Shown in pieces: positions 1 to 7,206 of a DNA stretch of 7,210 nucleotides. The notes beneath the pieces were generated by a model. That model saw only the letters and a program-made list of their open reading frames with translations, was not told where the DNA came from and made no database searches. Position 1 is the first letter of the stretch; the number at the start of each line of letters is the position of its first letter. The DNA is from Bacillota bacterium (GTDB lineage Bacteria > Bacillota_I > Bacilli_A > Acholeplasmatales > Acholeplasmataceae), in the NCBI GenBank assembly GCA_006226985.1, contig SBGC01000093.1, positions 1 to 7,210 on the forward strand, in the 5' to 3' direction. Both the position numbers and the translations under genes were made by a program.

Positions 1-1085
<1,085 letters not shown>

Positions 1086-1096
1086 TTACTCCTTTC

Positions 1097-1939
1097 TTAA
1101 ACGTTCGAGCCATTGACAACGTCAATGATCTCTGAAGTAATTTCTTGTTGTCGTGCACGGTGATAAATCGTATGCAAGCGTTCAACAATATCATTTGCAT
1201 TATCAGTTGCATTTTTCATCGCAATCATTCGTGCTGCATGCTCTGATAATTTTGCATCTGCTAATGCTTTAAAAATAGATGATTCAATAAAAATATTTGT
1301 TGTTTGATCTAAGACAATATCCGGAGACACATCGTAGATATATTCTTCGCGATACATCTCTGGTTTTTCAAAGACAATCGGAAGGATGGTTTCTTTTTTA
1401 ACAACCTGTGTTGCTGTGTTGATATAGTGATTATGGTATAAAGTGACTTCATCAATATATCCACTTACAAACACATCTTTAATCAATGTTGCATATGATC
1501 TAAAGAACATGGTTGTAATGTCATCACGATTATATATGATCTCATTATTGATTAAAGGTAAGTTCCTTTTTTGAGCAAAATAATACCCTTTTTTGCCCAG
1601 TACAAAGACTTGATAGGAATCCTTTGGTAAATCCTTCGTTTCCTCTAAAAAGGCTTTAAATAGCTGATTATGATAGCTTCCACATAATCCTCGATCTGAT
1701 GTAATAAGTACATAGAGTCTACGCTTTACATCATGTAGGGAGGTAATGCGATTTGATTCTTCTAAGTGGCCATCCGCATACTTTAAAATGTCATGTATTT
1801 TTGAAACAAACGATTTGGATTGATTAAGGAGTTCCGTTGATTTTTTAATCTTAGATAATGCGATATTATGCATCGCTTGTGTAATTGCAGCAGTCTTATT
1901 GATTGCTGTCATTCTAAGTTTAATCTCCTTTAAACCCAT
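1097..1939 (-). CDS. atpG: F1 ATP synthase subunit gamma (central rotor shaft)
   Basis: This is the gamma subunit, the asymmetric coiled-coil shaft that turns inside the alpha3beta3 ring and sits on the c-ring. The protein is 280 residues, a normal length. The N-terminal helix begins [10 protein letters not shown], with TQAMHNIALSKIKK where the family usually has a KAMxxVAxxK-type segment. The core has the conserved ITSDRGLCGSYH stretch at about 79-90. The C-terminal helix contains MKNATDNANDIV and RARQQEITSEI, the classic gamma end. The ATG overlaps the stop of atpA by one base (TAATG). A Shine-Dalgarno-like AAGAGG lies inside the atpA coding end at 1948-1953, 8 bases before the start, so translation is probably coupled to atpA while keeping its own ribosome site. 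Gamma is present once per enzyme. Identification is secure from both termini. Confidence 0.97.
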   Translation of the reverse strand: MGLKEIKLRMTAINKTAAITQAMHNIALSKIKKSTELLNQSKSFVSKIHDILKYADGHLEESNRITSLHDVKRRLYVLITSDRGLCGSYHNQLFKAFLEETKDLPKDSYQVFVLGKKGYYFAQKRNLPLINNEIIYNRDDITTMFFRSYATLIKDVFVSGYIDEVTLYHNHYINTATQVVKKETILPIVFEKPEMYREEYIYDVSPDIVLDQTTNIFIESSIFKALADAKLSEHAARMIAMKNATDNANDIVERLHTIYHRARQQEITSEIIDVVNGSNV

Positions 1940-3444
1940 TAGACTAACCTCTTGAGTCCGTTTATGAATTTATCTAGGTCTTTTGTATCCGGTAAACTCT
2001 TTGTATCAACTAAGTGCTTTTTAATCTTGATACCAAGTTCATTCATATCTAAACCTTGTGTGATTTCATGTTCTAATTGTTTAACTTGTTCTATATTTAA
2101 ATCATCCATTAATCCTGAAGAGAGTGCATATATTGTCACAATCTGCGTAGGCATTTGAATGAGTTCATGAACATCTTGTTTTAATATTTCAACTGTCTTG
2201 CGACCTCTTTCCAAACGCTTTTTAGCACTTGCATCAAGATCAGATCCGAATTGTGCGAATGATTCTAGTTCGCGGTAGTTAGCAAGGTTAATACGAAGCG
2301 TTCCGGCAACTTTCTTCATACCCTTCCATTGTGCAGCACCACCTACACGAGATACTGATAGACCTGCGTTAATCGCTGGACGAATCCCTGAGTAGAACAA
2401 TTCTGCTTCAAGGAAGATTTGACCATCTGTAATCGAAATAACGTTTGTTGAAATATATGCTGAGATGTCTCCTGCTTTTGTTTCAATGATAGGAAGTGCA
2501 GTGATTGAACCACCACCTAGTTTATCATTTAGTCTTGCAGAACGCTCTAAGAGTCTTGAATGGAGATAGAAGACATCTCCTGGATAAGCTTCTCTTCCTG
2601 GTGGGCGTCTAAGAAGGAGTGATAATTCACGATATGCCACAGCATGTTTTGATAAATCATCATAAATGATTAAAACATCTTTTCCTTGTTTCATGAAGTA
2701 TTCGCCCATTGTGACACCTGCAAATGGTGCTAAGTAAAGAAGCGTTCCTTCGTTGGATGCACCTGCGGTAACGACAATCGTATAATCCATAGCTTGATGT
2801 TGATTAAAGAGTTGAACAAGCGTAGCAACCGACGATTCTTTTTGTCCGATAGCAACATAGATACAAATCACATCTTTACCTTTTTGATTTAAGATTGTAT
2901 CAACTGCTAATGTTGTTTTCCCTGTTTGTCTATCCCCAATAATGAGTTCTCTTTGTCCGCGTCCAATTGGTACTAATGCATCAATAACTTTGATACCTGT
3001 TTCCATGGATGCGTTAATAGAACCTCTTTGCATAACCCCTTCAGCTCTCTTTTCTACTGGCATGAAGGTTTTTGCATTAATAGGTCCTAGTGCATCAAGG
3101 GGTTCTCCTAGAGGATTTACGACACGACCAAGTAATTCTTCACCAACGGGTACTTCAAAAATACGTTTGGTGGTCTTAACTAAGTCGCCTTCTTTAATTT
3201 TTTCTGTATTTCCTAAAAGAATAACACCGACGTGATGTTCTTCAAGGTTAAAAACAAGTCCTTTGACGTGGTGAGGAAACTCTAAGAGTTCACCCATCAT
3301 CGCTTGTTGGAGACCGTATACGATAGCAATCCCGTCACCAACGCTCAAGACTTTACCGATGTTTTCTAATTTTACGTCTTTTTCAAATGAAGAAATCTGA
3401 CTTTTAATGATTTCTGTCATTTCTTTGACTTTTATATTTGACAC
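1939..3444 (-). CDS. atpA: F1 ATP synthase subunit alpha
   Basis: Alpha is the non-catalytic nucleotide-binding subunit, three per F1, alternating with beta. At 501 residues it has the usual length. An N-terminal segment (about 1-25, the delta-binding region) is followed by the beta-barrel domain, then the nucleotide domain with Walker A GDRQTGKT at 170-177, a [14 protein letters not shown] Walker B region ([10 protein letters not shown], 257-266), the [12 protein letters not shown] segment at 279-290, and the family signature [10 protein letters not shown] at 356-365. Arg366 just after it matches the arginine finger that reaches the catalytic site. The start is GTG at 3444: AAGGTGG at 3453-3459 lies 8 bases upstream, and an in-frame TAG sits two codons before it. 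The ATG at 3420 has only a weak purine run. The gene begins 13 bases after atpH, whose stop codon overlaps the Shine-Dalgarno site. Confidence 0.98.
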   Translation of the reverse strand: MSNIKVKEMTEIIKSQISSFEKDVKLENIGKVLSVGDGIAIVYGLQQAMMGELLEFPHHVKGLVFNLEEHHVGVILLGNTEKIKEGDLVKTTKRIFEVPVGEELLGRVVNPLGEPLDALGPINAKTFMPVEKRAEGVMQRGSINASMETGIKVIDALVPIGRGQRELIIGDRQTGKTTLAVDTILNQKGKDVICIYVAIGQKESSVATLVQLFNQHQAMDYTIVVTAGASNEGTLLYLAPFAGVTMGEYFMKQGKDVLIIYDDLSKHAVAYRELSLLLRRPPGREAYPGDVFYLHSRLLERSARLNDKLGGGSITALPIIETKAGDISAYISTNVISITDGQIFLEAELFYSGIRPAINAGLSVSRVGGAAQWKGMKKVAGTLRINLANYRELESFAQFGSDLDASAKKRLERGRKTVEILKQDVHELIQMPTQIVTIYALSSGLMDDLNIEQVKQLEHEITQGLDMNELGIKIKKHLVDTKSLPDTKDLDKFINGLKRLV

Positions 3445-3452
3445 GTTCTACA

Positions 3453-3459
3453 CCACCTT
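3453..3459 (-). promoter_or_regulatory. Ribosome binding site deciding the GTG start of atpA
   Basis: AAGGTGG on the minus strand lies 8 bases before GTG 3444 and overlaps the TAA stop of atpH (3458-3460). It supports the non-ATG start over the internal ATG at 3420, which has only AAAGAA ahead of it. Confidence 0.75.
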
Positions 3460-3970
3460 AAATTGTTGTATATAATTCTTCAAGTTCACGAGAAATGGAA
3501 CGATCAAGAGATTGCCCTTGATGAACGATTTTGATACCACCAATTAACGTGGTATCGATTGTCACATGAAATGAAATGGTATGCTTTGGAAATACAGGTT
3601 GAAGAGCTTTCTTCAATCTGTTGAGTGTTTCCTCATTCATTGGCTTAGCTGAATAGATATGAAGATGCGCTATTTTTAAATAAGCCCTTGTAAGTTCTTT
3701 CCATTCTTGATAAATACTTTCTACATAATGCGTGCGATTCTTTTCAGCAAGCATTTTTAAAAAGGATAAAAAGGATACATTGAATGGAAGTGTATCAATC
3801 ATTTCCTTTTTTTCTTCAAAACTAACCATCGGTGAATCCATCATTTCAATCCACGTAGGATTTTTTTGGACTTCATCCATGAAATCAGTAAATGAAACAG
3901 TCATTTGATCTAATTTTTGTTGCTCCATCGATAATGAAAAGAGCGCTTTAGCATAATTAGAAATGCGCAT
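3458..3970 (-). CDS. atpH: F1 ATP synthase subunit delta (stator)
   Basis: Delta (the OSCP equivalent) caps the top of F1 and ties alpha to the b-subunit stator stalk. The protein is 170 residues, slightly shorter than the typical 175-180. The N-terminal helical domain starts MRISNYAKALFSLS, where YAxALF is the usual opening. The C-terminal domain has DTTLIGGIKIVHQGQ followed by LDRSISRELEEL, the most recognisable delta block. Its ATG shares one base with the atpF stop (TAATG), and the preceding bases (AGAAAGAACGAAG) contain no GG-type Shine-Dalgarno site. Translation therefore probably depends on ribosomes finishing atpF. Its place between b and alpha is the standard one. The presence of delta also separates this operon from the N-ATPase family, which lacks it. 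Confidence 0.95.
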   Translation of the reverse strand: MRISNYAKALFSLSMEQQKLDQMTVSFTDFMDEVQKNPTWIEMMDSPMVSFEEKKEMIDTLPFNVSFLSFLKMLAEKNRTHYVESIYQEWKELTRAYLKIAHLHIYSAKPMNEETLNRLKKALQPVFPKHTISFHVTIDTTLIGGIKIVHQGQSLDRSISRELEELYTTI

Positions 3971-4503
3971 TACTTCGTTCTTTCTGCGATAATCTCATCG
4001 ATGATATCTTGATGCAGTGATTCATCGATTTCTCGCTTAACAATTTTTTCAGCAGCAGCAAAAGCAACCTCTTTAATGGATTGCTTAATGTCTTCATTTG
4101 CTTGAGCGATTTCATACTCAATATCTTTTTTTGCCTGTTCAAAACGACGTTTCGCTTCATTTTTGGCATTAGTAATGAGTTCTTCTTGTTGTTTATACGC
4201 TTCAAGTGTTAATTTTTCTTTGAGTAGTCTTGTCTCTTCTTTCATTGCTTCATAATCTGAAACTGATTTTTCTTGAAGTTCTTTTGCACGAGCTCTTTCG
4301 GCATCTGCTTTTGCTAAACTTTCAGTTAGGGCAAGCTGACGTTGCTCTAAAAAATCAGTAATTTTTACCCATAAAAATTTACGGACAAAAAAGACGAGTA
4401 CGAAAAAGGCAATAATATTTAAGAGAACAATGTCAGGACGATTAAAAATGGAATTCAATCCTTCTTGAATCGCTCGTGTAGCATCTTGAAATATTTCCTT
4501 CAC
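3970..4503 (-). CDS. atpF: Fo ATP synthase subunit b (stator stalk)
   Basis: Subunit b is usually a dimer forming the peripheral stalk that holds F1 against the turning rotor. The protein is 177 residues. After a roughly 23-residue leader, one membrane helix is seen at about 24-41 (DIVLLNIIAFFVLVFFV). It is followed by RKFLWVKITDFLEQR, matching the usual FxWKPIxxxLxxR junction, and then a long charged alanine/glutamate/lysine-rich coiled coil to the C-terminus. The start is GTG at 4503. The codon immediately before it is an in-frame TAA, the next in-frame ATG lies deep in the coiled coil, and AAGGAA at 4513-4518 sits 9 bases upstream. It begins 19 bases after atpE and its stop overlaps the start of atpH. 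There is one b gene and no b' copy, as in non-photosynthetic bacteria. Confidence 0.96.
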   Translation of the reverse strand: MKEIFQDATRAIQEGLNSIFNRPDIVLLNIIAFFVLVFFVRKFLWVKITDFLEQRQLALTESLAKADAERARAKELQEKSVSDYEAMKEETRLLKEKLTLEAYKQQEELITNAKNEAKRRFEQAKKDIEYEIAQANEDIKQSIKEVAFAAAEKIVKREIDESLHQDIIDEIIAERTK

Positions 4504-4512
4504 TTAGATCAA

Positions 4513-4518
4513 TTCCTT
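4513..4518 (-). promoter_or_regulatory. Ribosome binding site deciding the GTG start of atpF
   Basis: AAGGAA on the minus strand stands 9 bases before GTG 4503. An in-frame TAA directly precedes that GTG, so no earlier start is possible in this frame. Confidence 0.7.
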
Positions 4519-4522
4519 TTTT

Positions 4523-4807
4523 TTATTGTGATATTAATATGAACGCAATGATTAAACCGTAAAGACCTGTTGTTTCTGCAACTGCTTGACCGATAAGCAT
4601 GGTTGTTGTGATTTTTCCTGATGCTTCTGGTTGACGAGATACAGCTTCAACAGCTTTACCTGCAGCGATACCTTGACCAATCGCGGTACCAAAACCAGTA
4701 AATACAGCAATACCTGCTCCAACATAAGCGAGCCCTTTAGCGAAAAATTGATTGTACTCAACTGCAGCAACGATTGTTGGCATGAGTGTTTGTAGAAATT
4801 GTAACAT
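4523..4807 (-). CDS. atpE: Fo ATP synthase subunit c (rotor ring, possible Na+-binding type)
   Basis: Subunit c forms the membrane rotor ring that carries the coupling ion. The protein is 94 residues, about 5-20 longer than most bacterial c subunits because of a mostly hydrophobic N-terminal extension (residues 1-20). Two membrane helices follow, about 24-46 and 68-92, joined by the polar loop with the conserved RQP at 58-60. The ion-binding carboxylate is Glu78 in helix 2. Gln45 in helix 1, with Val76, Thr79, Thr80 and Tyr83, lines up with the Na+-site residues Gln32, Val63, Ser66, Thr67 and Tyr70 known from Ilyobacter tartaricus, Ser66 being replaced by Thr. Na+ specificity is thus plausible but inferred. 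The start is ATG with AAGGAGA at 4814-4820, 6 bases upstream, and the gene begins 15 bases after atpB. There is no other in-frame ATG before residue 70. Confidence 0.97.
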   Translation of the reverse strand: MLQFLQTLMPTIVAAVEYNQFFAKGLAYVGAGIAVFTGFGTAIGQGIAAGKAVEAVSRQPEASGKITTTMLIGQAVAETTGLYGLIIAFILISQ

Positions 4808-4822
4808 GTGTATTCTCCTTGT

Positions 4823-5500
4823 TTATTTTTCTATATTTAAATCTGCTTCATCCACTTTGAGTGAAGCAAAAATAATCGTGAGTAAGACAATGACAAGCGT
4901 TTGAATAAGTCCAAAACCAATATCAAATAGCAAATGGAACCCTGGAGCAACAATAATCGAAGCCCATCCTAACATGCGATATACGAGTGTTAAAACAAGT
5001 GCTCCTGTAGCAATATTACCAAATAAACGTAATGCCATCGATATGATGGGTGTAAACTCACTGATGATATTGAGTGGAGCCATTGGAGGTAGTGGACTAA
5101 AAATACTTAAAAGATGTTTCCAAGACTTTGATAGAAAACCTGTAGACTGAACAATAATAAATGCAATAATCGATAATGAAAATGTAATTGCCGTATATTT
5201 TGTTGGTGCATCTAACGCCCATATACCTGAAATATTTGAAATAAAAACATAAAATGCCATCGTTAAGGTAAGTGGTGCAACATATCGCCAGTGTTTTCCA
5301 ATATTCGCTTTGACAAAGTTATTGAAAAAGCCAATGAATGAAATAAAAATTGTTAAAAACTTACTCGGTTTATCTCTCACATCAAGTTTGGAAACTTTTC
5401 GACCAACAACATATGAAAGAGAAATTAAAACAGCCATTAAGAATAAGGAAGTTTTGAAATAAATAGGCAAGTCAAAGATGTATTCTATAATACTATTCAT
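4823..5500 (-). CDS. atpB: Fo ATP synthase subunit a (ion channel stator)
   Basis: Subunit a provides the two half-channels through which the coupling ion reaches and leaves the c-ring. The protein is 225 residues, within the usual 220-270 range, with about five or six hydrophobic helices (first near 14-33, then near 48-63, 74-92, 105-121, 150-177 and 186-213). The essential arginine is Arg158 in ISMALRLFGN. The C-terminal helix LLFDIGFGLIQTLVIVLLT has Gln200 at the E. coli Gln252 position and Asp193 where many bacteria have Glu (His245 in E. coli). Ala167 falls where E. coli has Glu219. The ATG has a strong AAGGAGGA at 5506-5513, 5 bases upstream, and overlaps the end of the preceding atpI-like gene by 8 bases (ATGAATAG). 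Identification rests on the RLFGN block, length and location. Confidence 0.97.
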   Translation of the reverse strand: MNSIIEYIFDLPIYFKTSLFLMAVLISLSYVVGRKVSKLDVRDKPSKFLTIFISFIGFFNNFVKANIGKHWRYVAPLTLTMAFYVFISNISGIWALDAPTKYTAITFSLSIIAFIIVQSTGFLSKSWKHLLSIFSPLPPMAPLNIISEFTPIISMALRLFGNIATGALVLTLVYRMLGWASIIVAPGFHLLFDIGFGLIQTLVIVLLTIIFASLKVDEADLNIEK

Positions 5501-5882
5501 GTTCTTCCTCCTTATGAACGACTGGTTTCTTTATGATGGGTGTATGATAAATTAGGATACCAACTTTGATTGAAAAAATGCCTATTAATAAGAATATAAA
5601 CGAATTAATCATGATGGTAGTTCCTAAATCTTTTGTTTGAAGATAAACATAAACGATAATCAATGCGTAAAACACATAGCGTTGAATTAAATGTGTCACA
5701 AGTCTTTGTGTTGTCATTTTTTTGGTTAATTGGATCATTAAACTATGATTAAAAAGAGCGACCGCTGAACCTAAAACAGTCCATAATGGATAATCGTATT
5801 GGTTAAAAAAGATGAATGCAATCAAAGAAACGATGATTGCGTAAATGAACGCGATTAAACTAATGACGTGTACGTCTTTCAT
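5493..5882 (-). CDS. atpI: ATP synthase subunit I-like membrane protein
   Basis: This is a 129-residue hydrophobic protein in the classic atpI position directly before atpB. Four membrane helices are visible at about 6-26, 31-49, 65-82 and 87-110. Loops are short and basic, and the charged tail ends in KEEEHE. Subunit I proteins of this family are thought to help assemble the c-ring or to move Mg2+, and are not part of the finished enzyme. Sequence similarity is loose, so the assignment rests mainly on topology, size and position. I choose ATG 5882 because GAGGA at 5888-5892 lies 5 bases before it. A GTG four codons upstream (5894) would give 133 residues but overlaps that ribosome site. The start lies 23 bases inside the preceding small gene, and the TAG stop overlaps the atpB start, suggesting translational coupling on both sides. 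Confidence 0.8.
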   Translation of the reverse strand: MKDVHVISLIAFIYAIIVSLIAFIFFNQYDYPLWTVLGSAVALFNHSLMIQLTKKMTTQRLVTHLIQRYVFYALIIVYVYLQTKDLGTTIMINSFIFLLIGIFSIKVGILIYHTPIIKKPVVHKEEEHE

Positions 5883-6105
5883 AACGATCCTCACTTCTCA
5901 TAAGTTGTAACAATGTCATAAAACCGATGATGACACCTAATGCTAATCCAACTGCAGTTAATATCAGCGAAAGATTAGAGGTCTCATCAATTTTATTCCC
6001 AATGAAATAACCAAAAATGGCCATCCCGATGATGGTAACAATAAATTGCATAACCATCATATATGTCATAAATATTTTTCTTGTTTTCGATTTATTTAGT
6101 GCCAA
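5860..6105 (-). CDS. atpZ: AtpZ/AtpQ-like small membrane protein (ATP synthase accessory)
   Basis: This short protein has two membrane helices, about residues 13-35 and 43-65 of the 81-residue form. A basic N-terminus (NKSKTRK) precedes them and a charged tail ([12 protein letters not shown]) follows. The connection [14 protein letters not shown] followed by [13 protein letters not shown] resembles the F0F1-ATPase AtpZ family, where G-x-x-x-G/ID and GxxxGF motifs are typical. These proteins are proposed to act with AtpI in Mg2+ transport or Fo assembly. The start is uncertain. I prefer TTG 6105, with GGGGAT at 6113-6118 and a 7-base spacer, overlapping the last 14 bases of upp. ATG 6069 gives 69 residues but has no clear ribosome site. 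An earlier TTG (6141) or GTG (6120) would run further into upp. Family membership is my pattern match, not a search result. Confidence 0.72.
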   Translation of the reverse strand: MALNKSKTRKIFMTYMMVMQFIVTIIGMAIFGYFIGNKIDETSNLSLILTAVGLALGVIIGFMTLLQLMRSEDRYERRTRH

Positions 6106-6718
6106 ATAAACGATCCCCACAATCTCCGAGTCCAGGAACAATATAACCTACTTCATTTAAGTGAGAATCCATAGCTGCTAAGTAGATATCGACGTCTGGA
6201 TGATCTTTTTGTAAGCGTGCAACACCTTCAGGACATCCAACTAATCCGATGTATCTGATATCTGTTGCACCTTTACTCTTTAAGATTTCAATAGCTTTTG
6301 ATGCGGATCCTCCACTTGCTAGCATAGGATCTACAACTAAGACAGCACAATCTGCAATGTCTTTTGGAAATTTTGAATAATATACTTGAGGTTGTAATGT
6401 TTCCTCGTCGCGATATAAACCGATATGTCCTATTTTTGCTGTAGGTATGATGTTATGAATACCATCAACCATTCCTAATCCTGCTCTAAGAATTGGGATG
6501 ATAACAACTTGTTTTTCGAGTTGATAAACGGTTGTTTCACAAATAGGTGTTTCAATGATTTTAGGAATTGTTGTAAAATCTCTGGTGATTTCATATGTGA
6601 TGAGTCCACCAACTTCTGAAACAGCTTCTCTAAATTCTTTTGTACCTGTTCTTTTATCCCTGATTTTCATCATTTTATGATCAATCAATGGATGTTTTAA
6701 CACGACGACTTTTCCCAT
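6092..6718 (-). CDS. upp: Uracil phosphoribosyltransferase
   Basis: UPRTase joins uracil to PRPP to give UMP and pyrophosphate, the pyrimidine salvage step, in the cytoplasm. The protein is 208 residues, the standard length. Evidence runs along the chain: a start of [15 protein letters not shown]; the [13 protein letters not shown] block at 74-86; the PRPP-binding motif [11 protein letters not shown] at 128-138 (usually DPMLATGGS); and the C-terminal uracil-binding end [17 protein letters not shown] at 192-208. Cys200 in GLGDCGDR stands where Ala is common. The ATG is 2 bases after the rpiB stop, with AGAGGG at 6728-6733 inside the rpiB end. The gene is cotranscribed with rpiB and the ATP synthase by spacing. 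The placement upp-atpI-atpB is as in Bacillus subtilis. PRPP is made from ribose-5-phosphate, the compound handled by the upstream rpiB product. Confidence 0.97.
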   Translation of the reverse strand: MGKVVVLKHPLIDHKMMKIRDKRTGTKEFREAVSEVGGLITYEITRDFTTIPKIIETPICETTVYQLEKQVVIIPILRAGLGMVDGIHNIIPTAKIGHIGLYRDEETLQPQVYYSKFPKDIADCAVLVVDPMLASGGSASKAIEILKSKGATDIRYIGLVGCPEGVARLQKDHPDVDIYLAAMDSHLNEVGYIVPGLGDCGDRLFGTK

Positions 6719-6720
6719 AC

Positions 6721-7158
6721 TTACTTTCCCTCTATTTCCTTAATTTTATTGATTCTGTTCATATGTCTTTCTTCTTCTTGTTCATTCATGAAAGATTCTA
6801 AAATGGAAATAGCCTTATCAAATGGTGTCGTTCTGCCACCAAGTGCAATAATGTTTGCATGATTATGCGCTTTAGCGAGTCGTGCAGTGTTTTCATCATA
6901 AACCAGTGCTGCTCTAACACCTTTAACCTTGTTAGCTGCAATACTAATACCGATGCCTGTACCACAAATCACGATGCCAAAATCAAACCGATCTTTGGTG
7001 ACTGCTTCTCCGACTTTTTTTGCATAATCTGGGTAATCAACAGATGCAGTTGAGTGTGTACCGTAATCAGTGAATTCGATATCTTTTGAACTTAAATAGG
7101 ATTTAATATGCTCTTTAAGTTCATAACCGCCATGATCACTACCAATTGCTATTCTCAT
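6721..7158 (-). CDS. rpiB: Ribose-5-phosphate isomerase B
   Basis: RpiB interconverts ribulose-5-phosphate and ribose-5-phosphate in the pentose phosphate pathway. Family members may also act on allose-6-phosphate or, in the LacA/LacB branch, galactose-6-phosphate. The 145-residue length fits. Landmarks are [14 protein letters not shown] at 5-18, the [15 protein letters not shown] segment at 32-46, [14 protein letters not shown] at 64-77 with the probable catalytic Cys65, and [14 protein letters not shown] at 96-109 with the candidate ring-opening His98. A single full-length gene with the CGTGIG cysteine motif favours RpiB over LacA/LacB, which normally occur as a pair. The ATG has a near-perfect AGGAGG about 6 bases upstream. 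It is the first gene after the promoter and ends 2 bases before upp. In B. subtilis the rpiB homologue (ywlF) lies in the same neighbourhood, separated from upp by ywlG and glyA. Confidence 0.95.
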   Translation of the reverse strand: MRIAIGSDHGGYELKEHIKSYLSSKDIEFTDYGTHSTASVDYPDYAKKVGEAVTKDRFDFGIVICGTGIGISIAANKVKGVRAALVYDENTARLAKAHNHANIIALGGRTTPFDKAISILESFMNEQEEERHMNRINKIKEIEGK

Positions 7159-7186
7159 AGAATCCTCCTCTTTCGACCTATTAGAT

Positions 7187-7195
7187 ATTATATCA
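7187..7195 (-). promoter_or_regulatory. Extended -10 promoter for the rpiB-upp-atp operon
   Basis: Read on the minus strand, 7195-7187 gives TGATATAAT, a perfect TATAAT with the TGn extension. The start of transcription would fall near 7179-7181, leaving a leader of about 22 bases before rpiB. With a 17-base spacer the -35 hexamer would begin at about 7210 and run off the window, so it cannot be judged. It is the only gene-free interval in the window long enough for a promoter. AT-rich DNA makes chance matches common, but position and quality agree. Confidence 0.65.
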
Positions 7196-7206
7196 TAAAT
7201 GATATA
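7189..7206. repeat. Perfect inverted repeat overlapping the promoter (possible operator)
   Basis: Arms TATATCAT (7189-7196) and ATGATATA (7199-7206) are perfectly complementary, 8 bases each, around a 2-base centre. The dyad covers the upstream part of the -10 and the spacer, where a repressor would block RNA polymerase. Because all but two of the 16 arm bases are A or T, a chance origin is possible. It lies upstream of the predicted transcription start, so it is unlikely to act as an RNA hairpin in this transcript. Confidence 0.35.

Noticed and set aside
1952..2158. 68-codon plus-strand frame
   Set aside because: It is antisense to the C-terminal part of atpA, with cysteine/serine-rich low-information composition. 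It is a shadow of the real gene.
2942..3235. 97-codon plus-strand frame
   Set aside because: It is antisense to the strongly conserved nucleotide-binding part of atpA, so the frame is explained by codon constraint on the other strand.
3957..4205. 82-codon minus-strand frame overlapping atpF, rich in Lys and Leu
   Set aside because: It is an alternate frame of the lysine/glutamate-rich coiled coil of subunit b. It has no ribosome site of its own and would overlap the atpH start.
4552..4770. 72-codon minus-strand frame within atpE
   Set aside because: It is a shifted frame of the c subunit, whose true frame contains the RQP loop and ion site.
4523..6105. Possibility that this is an N-ATPase operon (atpDCQRBEFAG type)
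   Set aside because: A delta gene is present and the order a-c-b-delta-alpha-gamma-beta is the ordinary F-ATPase order. The small membrane genes resemble AtpZ/AtpI in front of atpB, not AtpQ/AtpR after atpC.
6859..7053. 64-codon plus-strand frame
   Set aside because: It is antisense to the RpiB catalytic region, has a cysteine-rich nonsense-like composition and no supporting signals.
6721..7158. Galactose-6-phosphate isomerase subunit (LacA/LacB)
   Set aside because: Only one gene is present, without lac pathway neighbours, and it has the CGTGIG motif and context of RpiB.
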